Positions 31,999 to 40,885 of a stretch of DNA of 64,000 bases are shown in pieces. Positions within the stretch are counted from its first letter, which is position 1; the number at the start of each line of letters is the position of its first letter. Location of the stretch: NCBI RefSeq assembly GCF_009857605.1, contig NZ_WWCT01000004.1:124001-188000 (forward strand), given 5' to 3'. Under the pieces are notes generated by a model. The model was given only the letters and a program-made list of their open reading frames with translations. It did not search any database and was not told where the DNA came from. The DNA is from Duganella levis. Lineage in GTDB: Bacteria > Pseudomonadota > Gammaproteobacteria > Burkholderiales > Burkholderiaceae_D. Made by a program: the position numbers and the translations under genes.

Positions 31999-34689
31999 TT
32001 ATTGGGTCACCGGATTTGGCTTGTTCGGATTGAGGTTGTACTTGGCCACAGCCTGCTCAACCACCGAAGCGTCGATCTTGCCTTCTTCCGACAGCGACTT
32101 CAGTGCGGCAACCGTGATGTAGTAACGGTTCACCTCAAAGAACTCGCGCAGTTTGGCGCGGCTGTCCGAACGGCCGAAACCATCGGTACCCAGCACGCGG
32201 TAGGTGCGGTCTTTCGGAATGAAGGCGCGGATCTGTTCGGCAAACGCGCGCATGTAGTCGGTCGTCGCCACGATCGGACCGCTGGTATCTTTCAGCAGTT
32301 GCGCCACGTATGGCACGCGCTGCTCTTTGGTCGGGTTGACCAGGTTCCAGCGCTCGGCATCCTGACCATCGCGCGCCACCAGCGTCAGCGAAGGAGCGGA
32401 CCAGACGTCGGCAGCGATGTTCCAGTCGTTCTTCAGCAGTTCAGCCGCAAAGATCGATTCACGCAGGATGGTGCCGGAGCCGATCAGCTGCACGCGCTGT
32501 TTCAGCGACTCGTCGCCTTGCTGCAGCAGGTACATACCTTTCAGGATGCCCTCTTCCTGGCCTGGCTTAATGCCTGGGTGAGCGTAGTTCTCGTTCATGA
32601 TGGTGATGTAGTAGAACACGTCTTCCTGTTCTTCCACCATGCGACGCATACCGTCTTGAATAATCACGGCCACTTCGTGACCGAAGGTTGGATCGTACGG
32701 CATGCAGTTCGGCACAGCCGCTGCGAACAGATGGCTATGGCCATCTTCGTGCTGCAGACCTTCGCCGTTCAGCGTGGTGCGGCCGGCGGTGCCGCCCATC
32801 AGGAAGCCGCGCGCGCGCATGTCGGCAGCAGCCCACACCAGATCGCCGATACGCTGCATACCGAACATCGAGTAGTAGGTATAGAACGGAATCATCACGC
32901 GGTTGTTGGTCGAGTACGACGTCGCCGCAGCGATCCACGAACTCATACCGCCGGCTTCATTGATACCCTCTTGCAGGATCTGGCCAGCCTTGTCTTCGCG
33001 GTAGTACATCACCTGGTCTTTGTCGACCGGCTCGTACAACTGGCCTTGCTGGTTGAAGATACCGACTTGACGGAACAGGCCTTCCATACCGAAGGTGCGC
33101 GACTCATCGACCAGGATAGGCACGATACGCGAGCCGACGCTGGAGTCTTTCAGCAGCGTGGTCAGGATACGCACGTAAGTCTGGGTCGACGACACTTCAC
33201 GGCCTTCTGCGGTCGCGTCCAGAACGTTCTGGAAGGCGCTCAGCGGCGGCACGGTCAGCTTCTCGTCGGCCTGTTGGCGACGGGCCGGCAGGTAGCCGCC
33301 CAGCGCGGCGCGGCGCTCGTGCAGGTACTTGATTTCCGGTGCGTCGTCGGCTGGCTTGTAGAACGGGATGTCGGCCAGTTGATCGTCCGGAATCGGGATC
33401 GAGTAGCGGTCGCGCATTTCGCGCACGGCTTCGTCGGTCAGCTTCTTGGTGTTGTGCGCGGTGTTGCGTGCTTCGCCGTGCTTGCCCATGCCGAAGCCCT
33501 TGATGGTTTTCACCAGCAGGACGGTCGGTTGGCCTTTGTGTTCTTGCGCGACCTTGAAGGCAGCGTAGATCTTGTGCGGATCGTGGCCGCCGCGGGTCAG
33601 ACGCCAGATGTCGTCGTCGGTCATGTTGGCAACCATCTCCAGCAGCTTTGGATGCTTGCCGAAGAAGTGCTTGCGCACGTAGGCGCCGTCTTTGGCCTTG
33701 TAGTTCTGGTACTCGCCGTCGACGGTGTCCATCATCACTTTGCGCAGGATGCCTTCTTTATCCTGTTGCAGCAGCGCGTCCCAACCCGGGCCCCAGATGA
33801 CTTTGACCACGTTCCAGCCGGCGCCACGGAATTCGCCTTCCAGTTCCTGGATGATCTTGCCGTTGCCGCGCACCGGACCGTCCAGGCGTTGCAGGTTGCA
33901 GTTGACCACGATGACCAGGTTGTCCAGCTTCTCGCGCGCGGCCATACCGATCGCGCCCAGCGATTCCGGTTCGTCCATCTCGCCGTCGCCGCAGAAGGCC
34001 CAGACTTTACGGTCGGTGGTGTCGGCGATCGAGCGCGCGTGCAGGTACTTCAGGAAGCGTGCCTGATAGATCGCCATCAGCGGGCCCAGGCCCATCGACA
34101 CGGTCGGGAACTGCCAGAAGCTCGGCATCAGTTTCGGGTGCGGGTACGACGACAGGCCGCCGCCGTCGACTTCGCGACGGAAGTGCAGCAGCTGGTCTTC
34201 GCTCAGGCGGCCTTCCAGGAAGGCGCGCGCGTAGACGCCAGGCGACGAGTGGCCCTGGATGTATAGCAGGTCGCCGCCATGGTTTTCGCTCGGCGCTTTC
34301 CAGAAGTGGTTGAAGCCGATGCCCAGCATATTGGCCAGCGAGGCGAACGAGGACAGGTGACCACCGAGGTCGCCGTCGACGCGGTTGGCCTTGACCACCA
34401 TCGCCATGGCGTTCCAGCGCATCCACGAGCGCAGTTTTTCTTCGTATTCCAGGTTGCCCGGGCAGTGTTGCTCCTGGGACAGTGGAATCGTGTTGACGTA
34501 AGCGGTGTTGGCCGAGAACGGGATGTCCGAGCCGCTTTGGCGGGCCAGGTCAATCAGGCGTTCCAGCAGGTAGTGAGCACGATCAGGGCCCTCTTGTTCC
34601 AGCACTGAGGCCAGGGAATCCAACCATTCTTTAGTTTCTTGCGAATCCGGGTCGGTGTTTGCCGTTACCTGGTCAAGTTGAGCTGACAT
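31999..34689 (-). CDS. aceE: Pyruvate dehydrogenase E1 component, homodimeric
   Basis: An 896-residue thiamine-diphosphate enzyme that decarboxylates pyruvate and acetylates the lipoyl arms of E2. It has the length and the motifs of the single-chain (AceE) type: SFASLANMLGIGFNHFW and SGVQGHSSP-like YIQGHSSPGVYARA near the N-terminus, the ThDP motif GDGEMDEPESLGAI ending in NCNLQ, and FTYYSMFGMQRIGDLVWAAADMRARGFLMGGTAGRTTLNGEGLQHEDGHS in the middle domain with its catalytic His. First gene of the aceE-aceF-lpdA operon. No pdhR-type regulator is adjacent. A 7-3-7 palindrome lies 140-156 bases upstream in the region shared with folD. Confidence 0.96.
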   Translation of the reverse strand: MSAQLDQVTANTDPDSQETKEWLDSLASVLEQEGPDRAHYLLERLIDLARQSGSDIPFSANTAYVNTIPLSQEQHCPGNLEYEEKLRSWMRWNAMAMVVKANRVDGDLGGHLSSFASLANMLGIGFNHFWKAPSENHGGDLLYIQGHSSPGVYARAFLEGRLSEDQLLHFRREVDGGGLSSYPHPKLMPSFWQFPTVSMGLGPLMAIYQARFLKYLHARSIADTTDRKVWAFCGDGEMDEPESLGAIGMAAREKLDNLVIVVNCNLQRLDGPVRGNGKIIQELEGEFRGAGWNVVKVIWGPGWDALLQQDKEGILRKVMMDTVDGEYQNYKAKDGAYVRKHFFGKHPKLLEMVANMTDDDIWRLTRGGHDPHKIYAAFKVAQEHKGQPTVLLVKTIKGFGMGKHGEARNTAHNTKKLTDEAVREMRDRYSIPIPDDQLADIPFYKPADDAPEIKYLHERRAALGGYLPARRQQADEKLTVPPLSAFQNVLDATAEGREVSSTQTYVRILTTLLKDSSVGSRIVPILVDESRTFGMEGLFRQVGIFNQQGQLYEPVDKDQVMYYREDKAGQILQEGINEAGGMSSWIAAATSYSTNNRVMIPFYTYYSMFGMQRIGDLVWAAADMRARGFLMGGTAGRTTLNGEGLQHEDGHSHLFAAAVPNCMPYDPTFGHEVAVIIQDGMRRMVEEQEDVFYYITIMNENYAHPGIKPGQEEGILKGMYLLQQGDESLKQRVQLIGSGTILRESIFAAELLKNDWNIAADVWSAPSLTLVARDGQDAERWNLVNPTKEQRVPYVAQLLKDTSGPIVATTDYMRAFAEQIRAFIPKDRTYRVLGTDGFGRSDSRAKLREFFEVNRYYITVAALKSLSEEGKIDASVVEQAVAKYNLNPNKPNPVTQ

Positions 34690-34828
34690 GTATTAAGTCT
34701 CCTGAGTTGAGATTGTGCCCCGAACCATGCGGCTTCCGGGTTGAGAGTTTGCTGATTATTTACTATTACTTTAATGATGTGTGGGGATTCTAGCAGCCTA
34801 TTTTGGCTTTTTCAAATTACGATAAGGC

Positions 34829-34845
34829 ATTTCATATTATGAAAT
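34829..34845. promoter_or_regulatory. Perfect palindrome between aceE and folD
   Basis: ATTTCAT-ATT-ATGAAAT is a perfect 7-3-7 inverted repeat in the 266-base divergent region. The rest of this region is AT-rich (about 34740-34860) and likely holds the promoters of both operons. The binding protein is unknown. Confidence 0.5.
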
Positions 34846-34955
34846 TACCCTATGAAAACCTTGTGCAGTGCAGCATTCATTGGCGGCGGAAAACGCGGCG
34901 GGATGGCCGCTGCCGCTTTATAATGCGGTTCTCCCTCTACCACTCTGGTTAAATC

Positions 34956-35801
34956 ATGCCTGCTCAACTGATCGACGGAATCGCCCTCTCCCAAAAACTG
35001 CGCGCGGAAATTGCTGCACGTGCTGCAAAACTGACCGCTCAAGGCAAACAGCCTGGTCTCGCCGTGATCATTGTCGGCGACGATCCGGCCAGCCATGTGT
35101 ATGTGCGCAACAAGGTCAAGGCTTGCGAGGACGCCGGTTTCTATTCGCTCAAGGATCAATACCCTGCGGATCTGAGCGAGGCCGCACTGCTGGAACGCAT
35201 CGCCGCGCTGAACGCCGATCCGGCCATCCACGGCATTCTGGTGCAGATGCCGCTGCCGAAACACATCAATCCGCACAAAGTGATTGAAGCCATCTCCGCC
35301 AAGAAGGACGTGGACGGTTACTCGGTGCTGAGCGCCGGCGAGCTGATGACCGGCCTGGAGGGCTTCCGTCCGTGCACGCCGTATGGCTGCATGAAACTGA
35401 TCGAGAGCACCGGCGTGGACCTGCGCGGCAAGCATGCGGTGGTGATCGGCCGCAGCAACACGGTCGGCAAGCCGATGGCGCTGCTGCTCTTGCAAGCCAA
35501 CGCTACCGTCACCATCTGCCATAGTGCGACCCCGGACATCGGCGTGTACACCCGCCAGGCGGACGTGGTCGTGGCCGCAACCGGCCGCCGCAATACCCTG
35601 ACTGCTGATATGGTCAAGCCGGGCGCGATCGTGATCGACGTCGGCATCAACCGTAACGACGAAGGCAAGCTGTGCGGCGACGTCGACTTCGACGGCATCA
35701 AGGAAGTGGCATCGCACATTACGCCGGTCCCCGGCGGCGTGGGCCCGATGACCATCACCATGCTGCTGATGAACACGGTGGAAGCGGCCGAGCGCGTATA
35801 A
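34956..35801 (+). CDS. folD: Bifunctional methylenetetrahydrofolate dehydrogenase/cyclohydrolase
   Basis: A 281-residue cytoplasmic enzyme that interconverts 5,10-methylene-, methenyl- and 10-formyl-tetrahydrofolate using [33 protein letters not shown] contains the active-site YxxxK (Tyr and Lys). [13 protein letters not shown] and [12 protein letters not shown] are FolD signatures. [21 protein letters not shown] is the NADP-binding loop, and [16 protein letters not shown] closes the protein. It is divergent from aceE and followed 19 bases later by prlC, so the two may form an operon. Confidence 0.95.
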   Translation: MPAQLIDGIALSQKLRAEIAARAAKLTAQGKQPGLAVIIVGDDPASHVYVRNKVKACEDAGFYSLKDQYPADLSEAALLERIAALNADPAIHGILVQMPLPKHINPHKVIEAISAKKDVDGYSVLSAGELMTGLEGFRPCTPYGCMKLIESTGVDLRGKHAVVIGRSNTVGKPMALLLLQANATVTICHSATPDIGVYTRQADVVVAATGRRNTLTADMVKPGAIVIDVGINRNDEGKLCGDVDFDGIKEVASHITPVPGGVGPMTITMLLMNTVEAAERV

Positions 35802-35820
35802 ACCAATATAGGACCCCAAG

Positions 35821-37893
35821 ATGACTGACAAGAATCCCCTGCTCGACTTCAGCGGCCTGCCGCGTTTTGACGCCATCAAACCGGAGCACGTCACCCCAGC
35901 CATCGACGACCTGCTGGCCAAGAGCCGCGCCGTGGTCGAACAGCTGCAAGCCCCTGCCGACCACGTCACCTGGAACAGCTTCGTCACGCCGCTGGAAGAC
36001 GCCACCGAGCTGCTGGGCCGCGCCTGGGGCATCGTCAGTCATCTGAACAACGTGGTGGACACGCCCGAACTGCGCGCCGTCTACAATGAGAACCAGCCGA
36101 AAGTGACCGAATTCTGGACCGAGCTCGGCCAGAACGAAGCGCTGTTCGCCAAATACAAGGCGCTGCGCGCCTCGGCCGAATTCGCCACGTTGACGCCGGC
36201 CCGCAAGCGCATCATCGACAACGCCATCCGCGACTTCCGCATGGGCGGCGCCGAGCTGCCGGAAGCGCAAAAAGAACGCTTCGCCGACATCCAGGAAGAG
36301 CACGCCAAAACCTCGACCCGCTTCTCGGAAAACGTGCTGGACGCCACCAACGACTACAAGCTGCTGGTGACCGATGAAGCCGACCTGGCCGGCCTGCCGG
36401 ACGACGTCAAGGCCGCCGCCCGCGCCGCCGCCGAGAAGGCCGAAAAACAAGGCTGGGAATTCTCGCTGCACTTCCCGTCGTACTACCCGATCCTGCAATT
36501 CGCCGACAAGCGCGAACTGCGTGAAACCATCTACCGCGCCAACGCCACCAAGGCCTCCGAACAAGGCGACGTCTTCAGCAAGAAAGAAGACTGGGACAAC
36601 ACCGCCAACATCGTCACGCTGCTGAAGCTGCGCGACGAAGAAGCCAAGCTGCTCGGCTATAACAACTTCGCCGAAGTCTCGCTGGTGCCGAAGATGGCCA
36701 AGTCGCCGGACGAAGTGATCGCCTTCCTGGAAGACCTGGCCAAGCGCGCCCGCCCGTTCGCCGAGAAAGACCTGGCCGAACTGCGCGCCTTTGCCAAGGA
36801 CGAGCTCGGCATCGACGAGCTGAAAGCCTGGGACATTCCGTACGCCTCCGAAAAACTGCAGGAAGCCCGCTACGCCTTCTCGGCGCAGGAAGTGAAGCAA
36901 TACTTCCCTGAACACAAAGTGGTCGACGGCCTGTTCCGCCAGATCCAGAACCTGTTCAACGTCGAGATCAAGACCGACGACGCGCCGGTGTGGCACAAGG
37001 ACGTGCGCTTCTTCCGCATCGAGCGCGACGGCAAGCTGATCGGCCAGTTCTACCTCGACCTGTACGCGCGTGCCGGCAAGTCCAGCGGCGCCTGGATGGA
37101 CGACGCCCGCGGCCGCCGCGCCGACGCCACCAATGTACAGACGCCGGTCGCCTACCTGACCTGCAACTTCACCGAGCCGGCAGTGGAAGACGGCGTCGCC
37201 AAGCCGGCGCTGTTCACGCACGATGAAGTGATCACGCTGTTCCACGAATTCGGCCACGGCCTGCACCACATGCTGACGCAGGTGGATGAGTTGGGCGTGT
37301 CCGGCATCTCCGGCGTCGAGTGGGATGCGGTGGAACTGCCGTCGCAGTTCATGGAAAACTTCTGCTGGGAATGGGAAGTGCTGGAGCACATGACCGCGCA
37401 CGCCGTCACCGGCGAACCGCTGCCGCGCGCGCTGTACGACAAGATGCTGGCGGCGAAGAATTACCAGTCCGGTTTGCAGACGCTGCGCCAGGTCGAATTC
37501 TCGCTGCTGGACATGCACCTGCACTACGACTACGACGCCAACAGCGGCAAGAGCGTGCAGCAGTTGATCGACGAAGTGCGCGGCAAGTTCTCGCTGGTGA
37601 TTCCGCCGGCCTTCAACCGCTTCCAGAACTCGTTCGGCCACATCTTCGCCGGCGGTTATGCGGCCGGCTACTACAGCTACAAGTGGGCCGAAGTGCTGTC
37701 GGCCGATGCCTATGCCGCGTTTGAAGAAGCGCAGAAACTGGGCCCAGCCGCCGTGTCGGAAACCGGCAAGCGCTACTTGGCCGAGATCCTGTCGGTGGGC
37801 GGTTCGCGTCCGGCGCTGGAGTCGTTCACCGCCTTCCGCGGCCGCGAGCCGAGCATCGACGCACTGCTGCGTCACAGCGGCATGGCCGCGTAA
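35821..37893 (+). CDS. prlC: Oligopeptidase A (M3 family)
   Basis: A 690-residue cytoplasmic zinc peptidase that degrades short peptides and cleaved signal peptides. The zinc site is TLFHEFGHGLHHM (His475, Glu476, His479), with the third ligand Glu in SGVEWDAVELPSQFMENF. The C-terminal NRFQNSFGHIFAGGYAAGYYSYKWAEVLSADAYAAF is characteristic of the M3A OpdA group. It is 19 bases after folD, with a stem and short T-run after its stop. Length matches E. coli PrlC (680). Confidence 0.94.
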   Translation: MTDKNPLLDFSGLPRFDAIKPEHVTPAIDDLLAKSRAVVEQLQAPADHVTWNSFVTPLEDATELLGRAWGIVSHLNNVVDTPELRAVYNENQPKVTEFWTELGQNEALFAKYKALRASAEFATLTPARKRIIDNAIRDFRMGGAELPEAQKERFADIQEEHAKTSTRFSENVLDATNDYKLLVTDEADLAGLPDDVKAAARAAAEKAEKQGWEFSLHFPSYYPILQFADKRELRETIYRANATKASEQGDVFSKKEDWDNTANIVTLLKLRDEEAKLLGYNNFAEVSLVPKMAKSPDEVIAFLEDLAKRARPFAEKDLAELRAFAKDELGIDELKAWDIPYASEKLQEARYAFSAQEVKQYFPEHKVVDGLFRQIQNLFNVEIKTDDAPVWHKDVRFFRIERDGKLIGQFYLDLYARAGKSSGAWMDDARGRRADATNVQTPVAYLTCNFTEPAVEDGVAKPALFTHDEVITLFHEFGHGLHHMLTQVDELGVSGISGVEWDAVELPSQFMENFCWEWEVLEHMTAHAVTGEPLPRALYDKMLAAKNYQSGLQTLRQVEFSLLDMHLHYDYDANSGKSVQQLIDEVRGKFSLVIPPAFNRFQNSFGHIFAGGYAAGYYSYKWAEVLSADAYAAFEEAQKLGPAAVSETGKRYLAEILSVGGSRPALESFTAFRGREPSIDALLRHSGMAA

Positions 37894-37913
37894 CAATTCC
37901 TCTTCCTTTCCCA

Positions 37914-37964
37914 CGCCGGGAACCGCACGGTAGCAACATCGATGCCAGCGGTTTCCGGCGTTTT
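37914..37964 (+). terminator. Likely terminator after prlC
   Basis: CGCCGGGAACCGC (37914-37926) pairs with GCGGTTTCCGGCG (37948-37960) with one mismatch and a 21-base loop, followed by TTTT. It lies just before holC, so holC probably has its own promoter or depends on readthrough. Confidence 0.6.
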
Positions 37965-37983
37965 CGCATACACTGGATTTACC

Positions 37984-38415
37984 ATGACACGCATCGACTT
38001 CCACACCAATGTCCCGGACAAAGTCGCCTACGCCTGCCGCCTGGTGCGCAAGGCTTGGGCCGCGAACAACCGCGTGGTGCTGATGACCGACGATGCCGTG
38101 CAACTGGCAGAACTTAACGCGGCGATGTGGGCTTTTTCCGCCACCGACTTCCTGCCGCACGTATTGGCGGACGATGCGCTGGCGGCGCACACCCCAATCC
38201 TGCTGACGGACGATGATGAGGCGGAATTACCACACACGCACAAAGAATTATTGGTCAATCTGTCGCGCCGCGCACCGCGCAATGTGACGCAGTTTGCGCG
38301 CATGATTGAAGTGATTTCTTCTGAAGAAGATGATGCGGCTGCCGGCCGCAAGCGTTATGTCGCATACAAGCAGCAAGACTATCCTCTTACCCACTTTGTC
38401 GCAGGAAAATCATGA
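37984..38415 (+). CDS. holC: DNA polymerase III subunit chi
   Basis: A 143-residue clamp-loader accessory subunit that links the polymerase to SSB. MTRIDFHTNVPDKVAYACRLVRKAWAANNRVVLMTDDAVQLAELNAAMWAF is the standard chi N-terminus, with the conserved FLPH motif, and the C-terminal Y-K-x-x-x-Y/F pattern (RYVAYKQQDYPLTHF). ATG 37984 was chosen because chi proteins start at this M-x-R-I-D-F. The next gene overlaps its stop by 4 bases. Confidence 0.9.
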   Translation: MTRIDFHTNVPDKVAYACRLVRKAWAANNRVVLMTDDAVQLAELNAAMWAFSATDFLPHVLADDALAAHTPILLTDDDEAELPHTHKELLVNLSRRAPRNVTQFARMIEVISSEEDDAAAGRKRYVAYKQQDYPLTHFVAGKS

Positions 38416-38789
38416 GCCAAGCATCGTTTGACGCAAGTATCCCTGTCCTGACGGAAGTTCTGAAAGCGGAGCCTTTGAATGACGAAGGCGCACCGCCGCC
38501 ACCGATCTCCACCGAGGCCCAGCTGGAAGCCGAGGCCATCGACGGCTGGACCGATGCCGAATGGGCCGTCATGGAACACCGGCTGTCGGTGCGCATCATG
38601 CACCAGTTGCAGTCGCGCGTGGATTTTGTGCTGGAGCAGCGCATCAAGGACAGCATGGCCGAAGTGCTCAGCCATGCACTGCATGACCTGACCAACGAAA
38701 TCCGCATCGGCCTGCACGACACGATCGAGAAGATCGTGTCGCGCGCAGTCGCCCAGGAACTGACCCATCTGCAAGCGCAGAAAAAGTAA
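38412..38789 (+). CDS. Conserved small protein downstream of holC (DUF2486-like)
   Basis: A 125-residue acidic, largely helical cytoplasmic protein. The head SFDASIPVLTEVLKAE is followed by a Pro-rich stretch and, from about residue 50, a long amphipathic helix region (WAVMEHRLSVRIMHQLQSRVDFVLEQRIKDSMAEVLSHAL). Burkholderiales carry a DUF2486-type gene in this place, and the SIPVLTEVL opening fits it. ATG overlaps the holC stop by 4 bases, so the two are coupled. A role near the replisome is guessed from linkage only. Confidence 0.72.
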   Translation: MSQASFDASIPVLTEVLKAEPLNDEGAPPPPISTEAQLEAEAIDGWTDAEWAVMEHRLSVRIMHQLQSRVDFVLEQRIKDSMAEVLSHALHDLTNEIRIGLHDTIEKIVSRAVAQELTHLQAQKK

Positions 38790-38801
38790 GCCCGCCATCC
38801 C

Positions 38802-38830
38802 GGTCCGCGCACCTGTCGTGTGCACGGACC
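38802..38830. terminator. Hairpin after the holC unit
   Basis: GGTCCGCGCAC (38802-38812) pairs with GTGCACGGACC (38820-38830) with one mismatch and a 7-base loop. There is no T-run. It may end or stabilise the holC transcript. Confidence 0.4.
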
Positions 38831-38965
38831 GCACCGCCCTGAAGCAGCTTTGCCTCAAATCAGGGAAACGCTCCAAAAAAGTTCAAAAGCCCCTGTTTGC
38901 CGCTTTGCGCGGCGAATAAATTGTTGTACCTTGGTAGCCTTGCATACAACTTTGGAGATTTGCAC

Positions 38966-40102
38966 ATGCAGTTCAAATTCATTCCCCTGGCCCTCGCCCT
39001 GGCGTTTGCCGGCAGCGCCGGTGCGCAGGAAGTGATCAAGATCGGCCACGTGGCGCCGGTCTCGGGTCCATCGGCTCACCTCGGCAAGGACAATGAAAAC
39101 GGCGCCAAAATGGCGATCGAGGATTTGAACGCCAAGGGCATCAAGATCGACGGCAAGCCGGTCAAGTTCGTGCTGCAACTGGAAGACGACGGCGGCGATC
39201 CGAAGCAAGGCACGGCGGTCGCGCAGAAGCTGGTCGACGCCAAGGTCAACGGCGTGATCGGCCACCTGAACTCCGGCACCTCCATCCCCGCCTCCAAGAT
39301 TTACTACGACGCTGGCATCCCGCAAATCTCGCCGGCCACCACCCAGACCAAGTACACGCAGCAAGGCTTCAAATCGACCTTCCGCGTGGTTGCCAATGAC
39401 GCCAAGCTCGGTGGCACGCTGGGCAGCTACGCCGTCACCAAAATCGGCGCCAAGAAAATCGCCGTGATCGACGACCGCACGGCCTACGGCCAGGGCGTGG
39501 CGGAAGAATTCGTCAAAGGCGCCAAGAAAGCGGCGCCGGGCATCGACATCGTCGCCAAGGAATTCACCACCGACAAAGCCACCGACTTCAACGCCATCCT
39601 CACCAAGATCAAGGCCAAGAATCCGGACCTGATCTTCTTCGGCGGCATGGACTCGGTAGGCGGCCCGCTGCTGCGCCAGATGAAGGCGCTGGGCATCACC
39701 GCCAAGTACATGGGCGGCGACGGCACCTGCACCGAATCGCTGCCGAAGCTGGCCGGCGTGGCGGCCGTGACCGGCACCGTGACCTGCGCCGAAGCGGGCG
39801 GCGTCACCGCCGAGCAGCAGAAAGGCATGGACGACTTCCAGGCCCGCTACAAGAAGAAATACAACGCCGATGTGCAGCTGTATTCGCCGTACGTCTACGA
39901 TGCGGTGATGACCATGGCGACCGCCATGCAGGAAGCCAACTCGGCGCAGCCGGCCAAGTACCTGCCGTTCCTGCAGAAGATCAAGTACCAGGGCGTGACC
40001 GGCCTGATCTCGTTCGATGCCAAGGGCGACATCAAGGATGGTTCGCTGACGTTGTTCAACTACGACAACGGCAAGAAGACCAAGTTTGAAGTGATCAAGT
40101 AA
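38966..40102 (+). CDS. Branched-chain amino acid ABC transporter substrate-binding protein (LivK-like)
   Basis: A 378-residue periplasmic protein of the Leu/Ile/Val-binding family. GGAG lies 9 bases before ATG 38966, and the signal peptide ends AGSAGA-QE (about residue 18). The mature start VIKIGHVAPVSGPSAHLGKDNENGAKMAIEDLNAKG, GHLNSGTSIPASKIYYDAGIPQISPATT and DDRTAYGQGVAEEF are family hallmarks for the two lobes. No livHMGF genes are adjacent, so the permease must be elsewhere or the gene is an orphan. A strong terminator follows. Confidence 0.88.
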   Translation: MQFKFIPLALALAFAGSAGAQEVIKIGHVAPVSGPSAHLGKDNENGAKMAIEDLNAKGIKIDGKPVKFVLQLEDDGGDPKQGTAVAQKLVDAKVNGVIGHLNSGTSIPASKIYYDAGIPQISPATTQTKYTQQGFKSTFRVVANDAKLGGTLGSYAVTKIGAKKIAVIDDRTAYGQGVAEEFVKGAKKAAPGIDIVAKEFTTDKATDFNAILTKIKAKNPDLIFFGGMDSVGGPLLRQMKALGITAKYMGGDGTCTESLPKLAGVAAVTGTVTCAEAGGVTAEQQKGMDDFQARYKKKYNADVQLYSPYVYDAVMTMATAMQEANSAQPAKYLPFLQKIKYQGVTGLISFDAKGDIKDGSLTLFNYDNGKKTKFEVIK

Positions 40103-40110
40103 AAATGAAA

Positions 40111-40137
40111 AACGCGCCTTGAAGGCGCGTTTTTTTT
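40111..40137 (+). terminator. Intrinsic terminator after the livK-like gene
   Basis: AACGCGCC (40111-40118), loop TTGAA, GGCGCGTT (40124-40131), then a run of Ts to 40137. As-rich sequence on the other side means it can also stop the convergent cytochrome c transcript. Confidence 0.9.
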
Positions 40138-40150
40138 GGCTAACCCAAGG

Positions 40151-40471
40151 TCATTTCTGCGACAGCACCCATTTCACCAGGGTGTGGGCTTCGGCCTCGC
40201 TCACCTGTGGATTGGCTGGCATAGGGATCGCGCCCCAGGTGCCCGAACCGCCCTTCATCACCTTGGTGACCAGTTTGGCTTCGGCATCTTTCTGGCCGGC
40301 GTATTTGGCGGCGACATCCTTGTAGGCAGGACCGACGACCTTGTTGGCGACCGCGTGGCAAGCCATGCAGTTCTTGGCCTTGGCCAGATCCAGGCCGGCG
40401 TCCGCCATGGCGACTTGCGAAGCGAAGGCCGATGCCACCACTACCCCAACCATCATCAAATTGCGTTTCAT
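40151..40471 (-). CDS. Class I cytochrome c (c551/c552 type)
   Basis: A 106-residue periplasmic electron carrier. The signal peptide ends ASQVAMA-DA (about residue 23). Haem is attached at CMACH (Cys35, Cys38, His39), and the distal Met ligand is in AIPMPANP (Met84). The mature size of about 83 residues and the KNCMACHAV start are typical of the c551/c552 group that delivers electrons to oxidases or nitrite reductase. Single-gene unit, convergent with the livK-like gene. Confidence 0.9.
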   Translation of the reverse strand: MKRNLMMVGVVVASAFASQVAMADAGLDLAKAKNCMACHAVANKVVGPAYKDVAAKYAGQKDAEAKLVTKVMKGGSGTWGAIPMPANPQVSEAEAHTLVKWVLSQK

Positions 40472-40626
40472 TGTGTGTTCTCCAGGTGAATGCGACTAAA
40501 TCTTGCCGAACCATTTTACCGCGTTTTGCTTTAGCGCATTTAACGCTCAAATCAAGTAATGGTTGACGATGCGGGGAATATTGCTGTCAATGAAACCAAT
40601 GTAAGATAGAGGGAAAGGAGAACATC

Positions 40627-40851
40627 ATGCCACTGATCCTGCTGATCCTAGCTTTGGTAGTGCTGCGCTATTTTGAAGTATGGAAGTTTGCCGAGCTATC
40701 CTGGTGGGCGATCGGCGCCCTGATGGTGCTGGCCTTCCTGTGGTTCGAATTCCTCGAACCGATGCTGGGCTTCGACAAACGCAAAGCCCACAACGAAGAC
40801 GAAAAACGCCGCAAGGAACGCGTCAAACAGTCGTTCGACAACAAGAAATAA
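40627..40851 (+). CDS. Small Trp-rich membrane protein (TIGR04438-like)
   Basis: A 74-residue protein with two hydrophobic segments (LILLILALVVLRYF and WWAIGALMVLAFLWFEF) joined by EVWKFAELS, then a strongly charged tail (RKAHNEDEKRRKERVKQSF). Five Trp residues lie in the first half. It matches the betaproteobacterial small Trp-rich protein family TIGR04438 as I remember it; function unknown. AAGGAG lies 7-12 bases before ATG 40627. It converges on ilvD with a shared hairpin between. Confidence 0.8.
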   Translation: MPLILLILALVVLRYFEVWKFAELSWWAIGALMVLAFLWFEFLEPMLGFDKRKAHNEDEKRRKERVKQSFDNKK

Positions 40852-40852
40852 A

Positions 40853-40876
40853 CTCCCGCTCCGGACGGAGCGGGAG
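40853..40876. terminator. Bidirectional hairpin between the Trp-rich gene and ilvD
   Basis: CTCCCGCTCC (40853-40862) pairs perfectly with GGAGCGGGAG (40867-40876) around a 4-base loop. There is no strong T-run on either side. The symmetric position between two convergent stops suggests a shared terminator. Confidence 0.65.
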
Positions 40877-40885
40877 ATGCACGGA

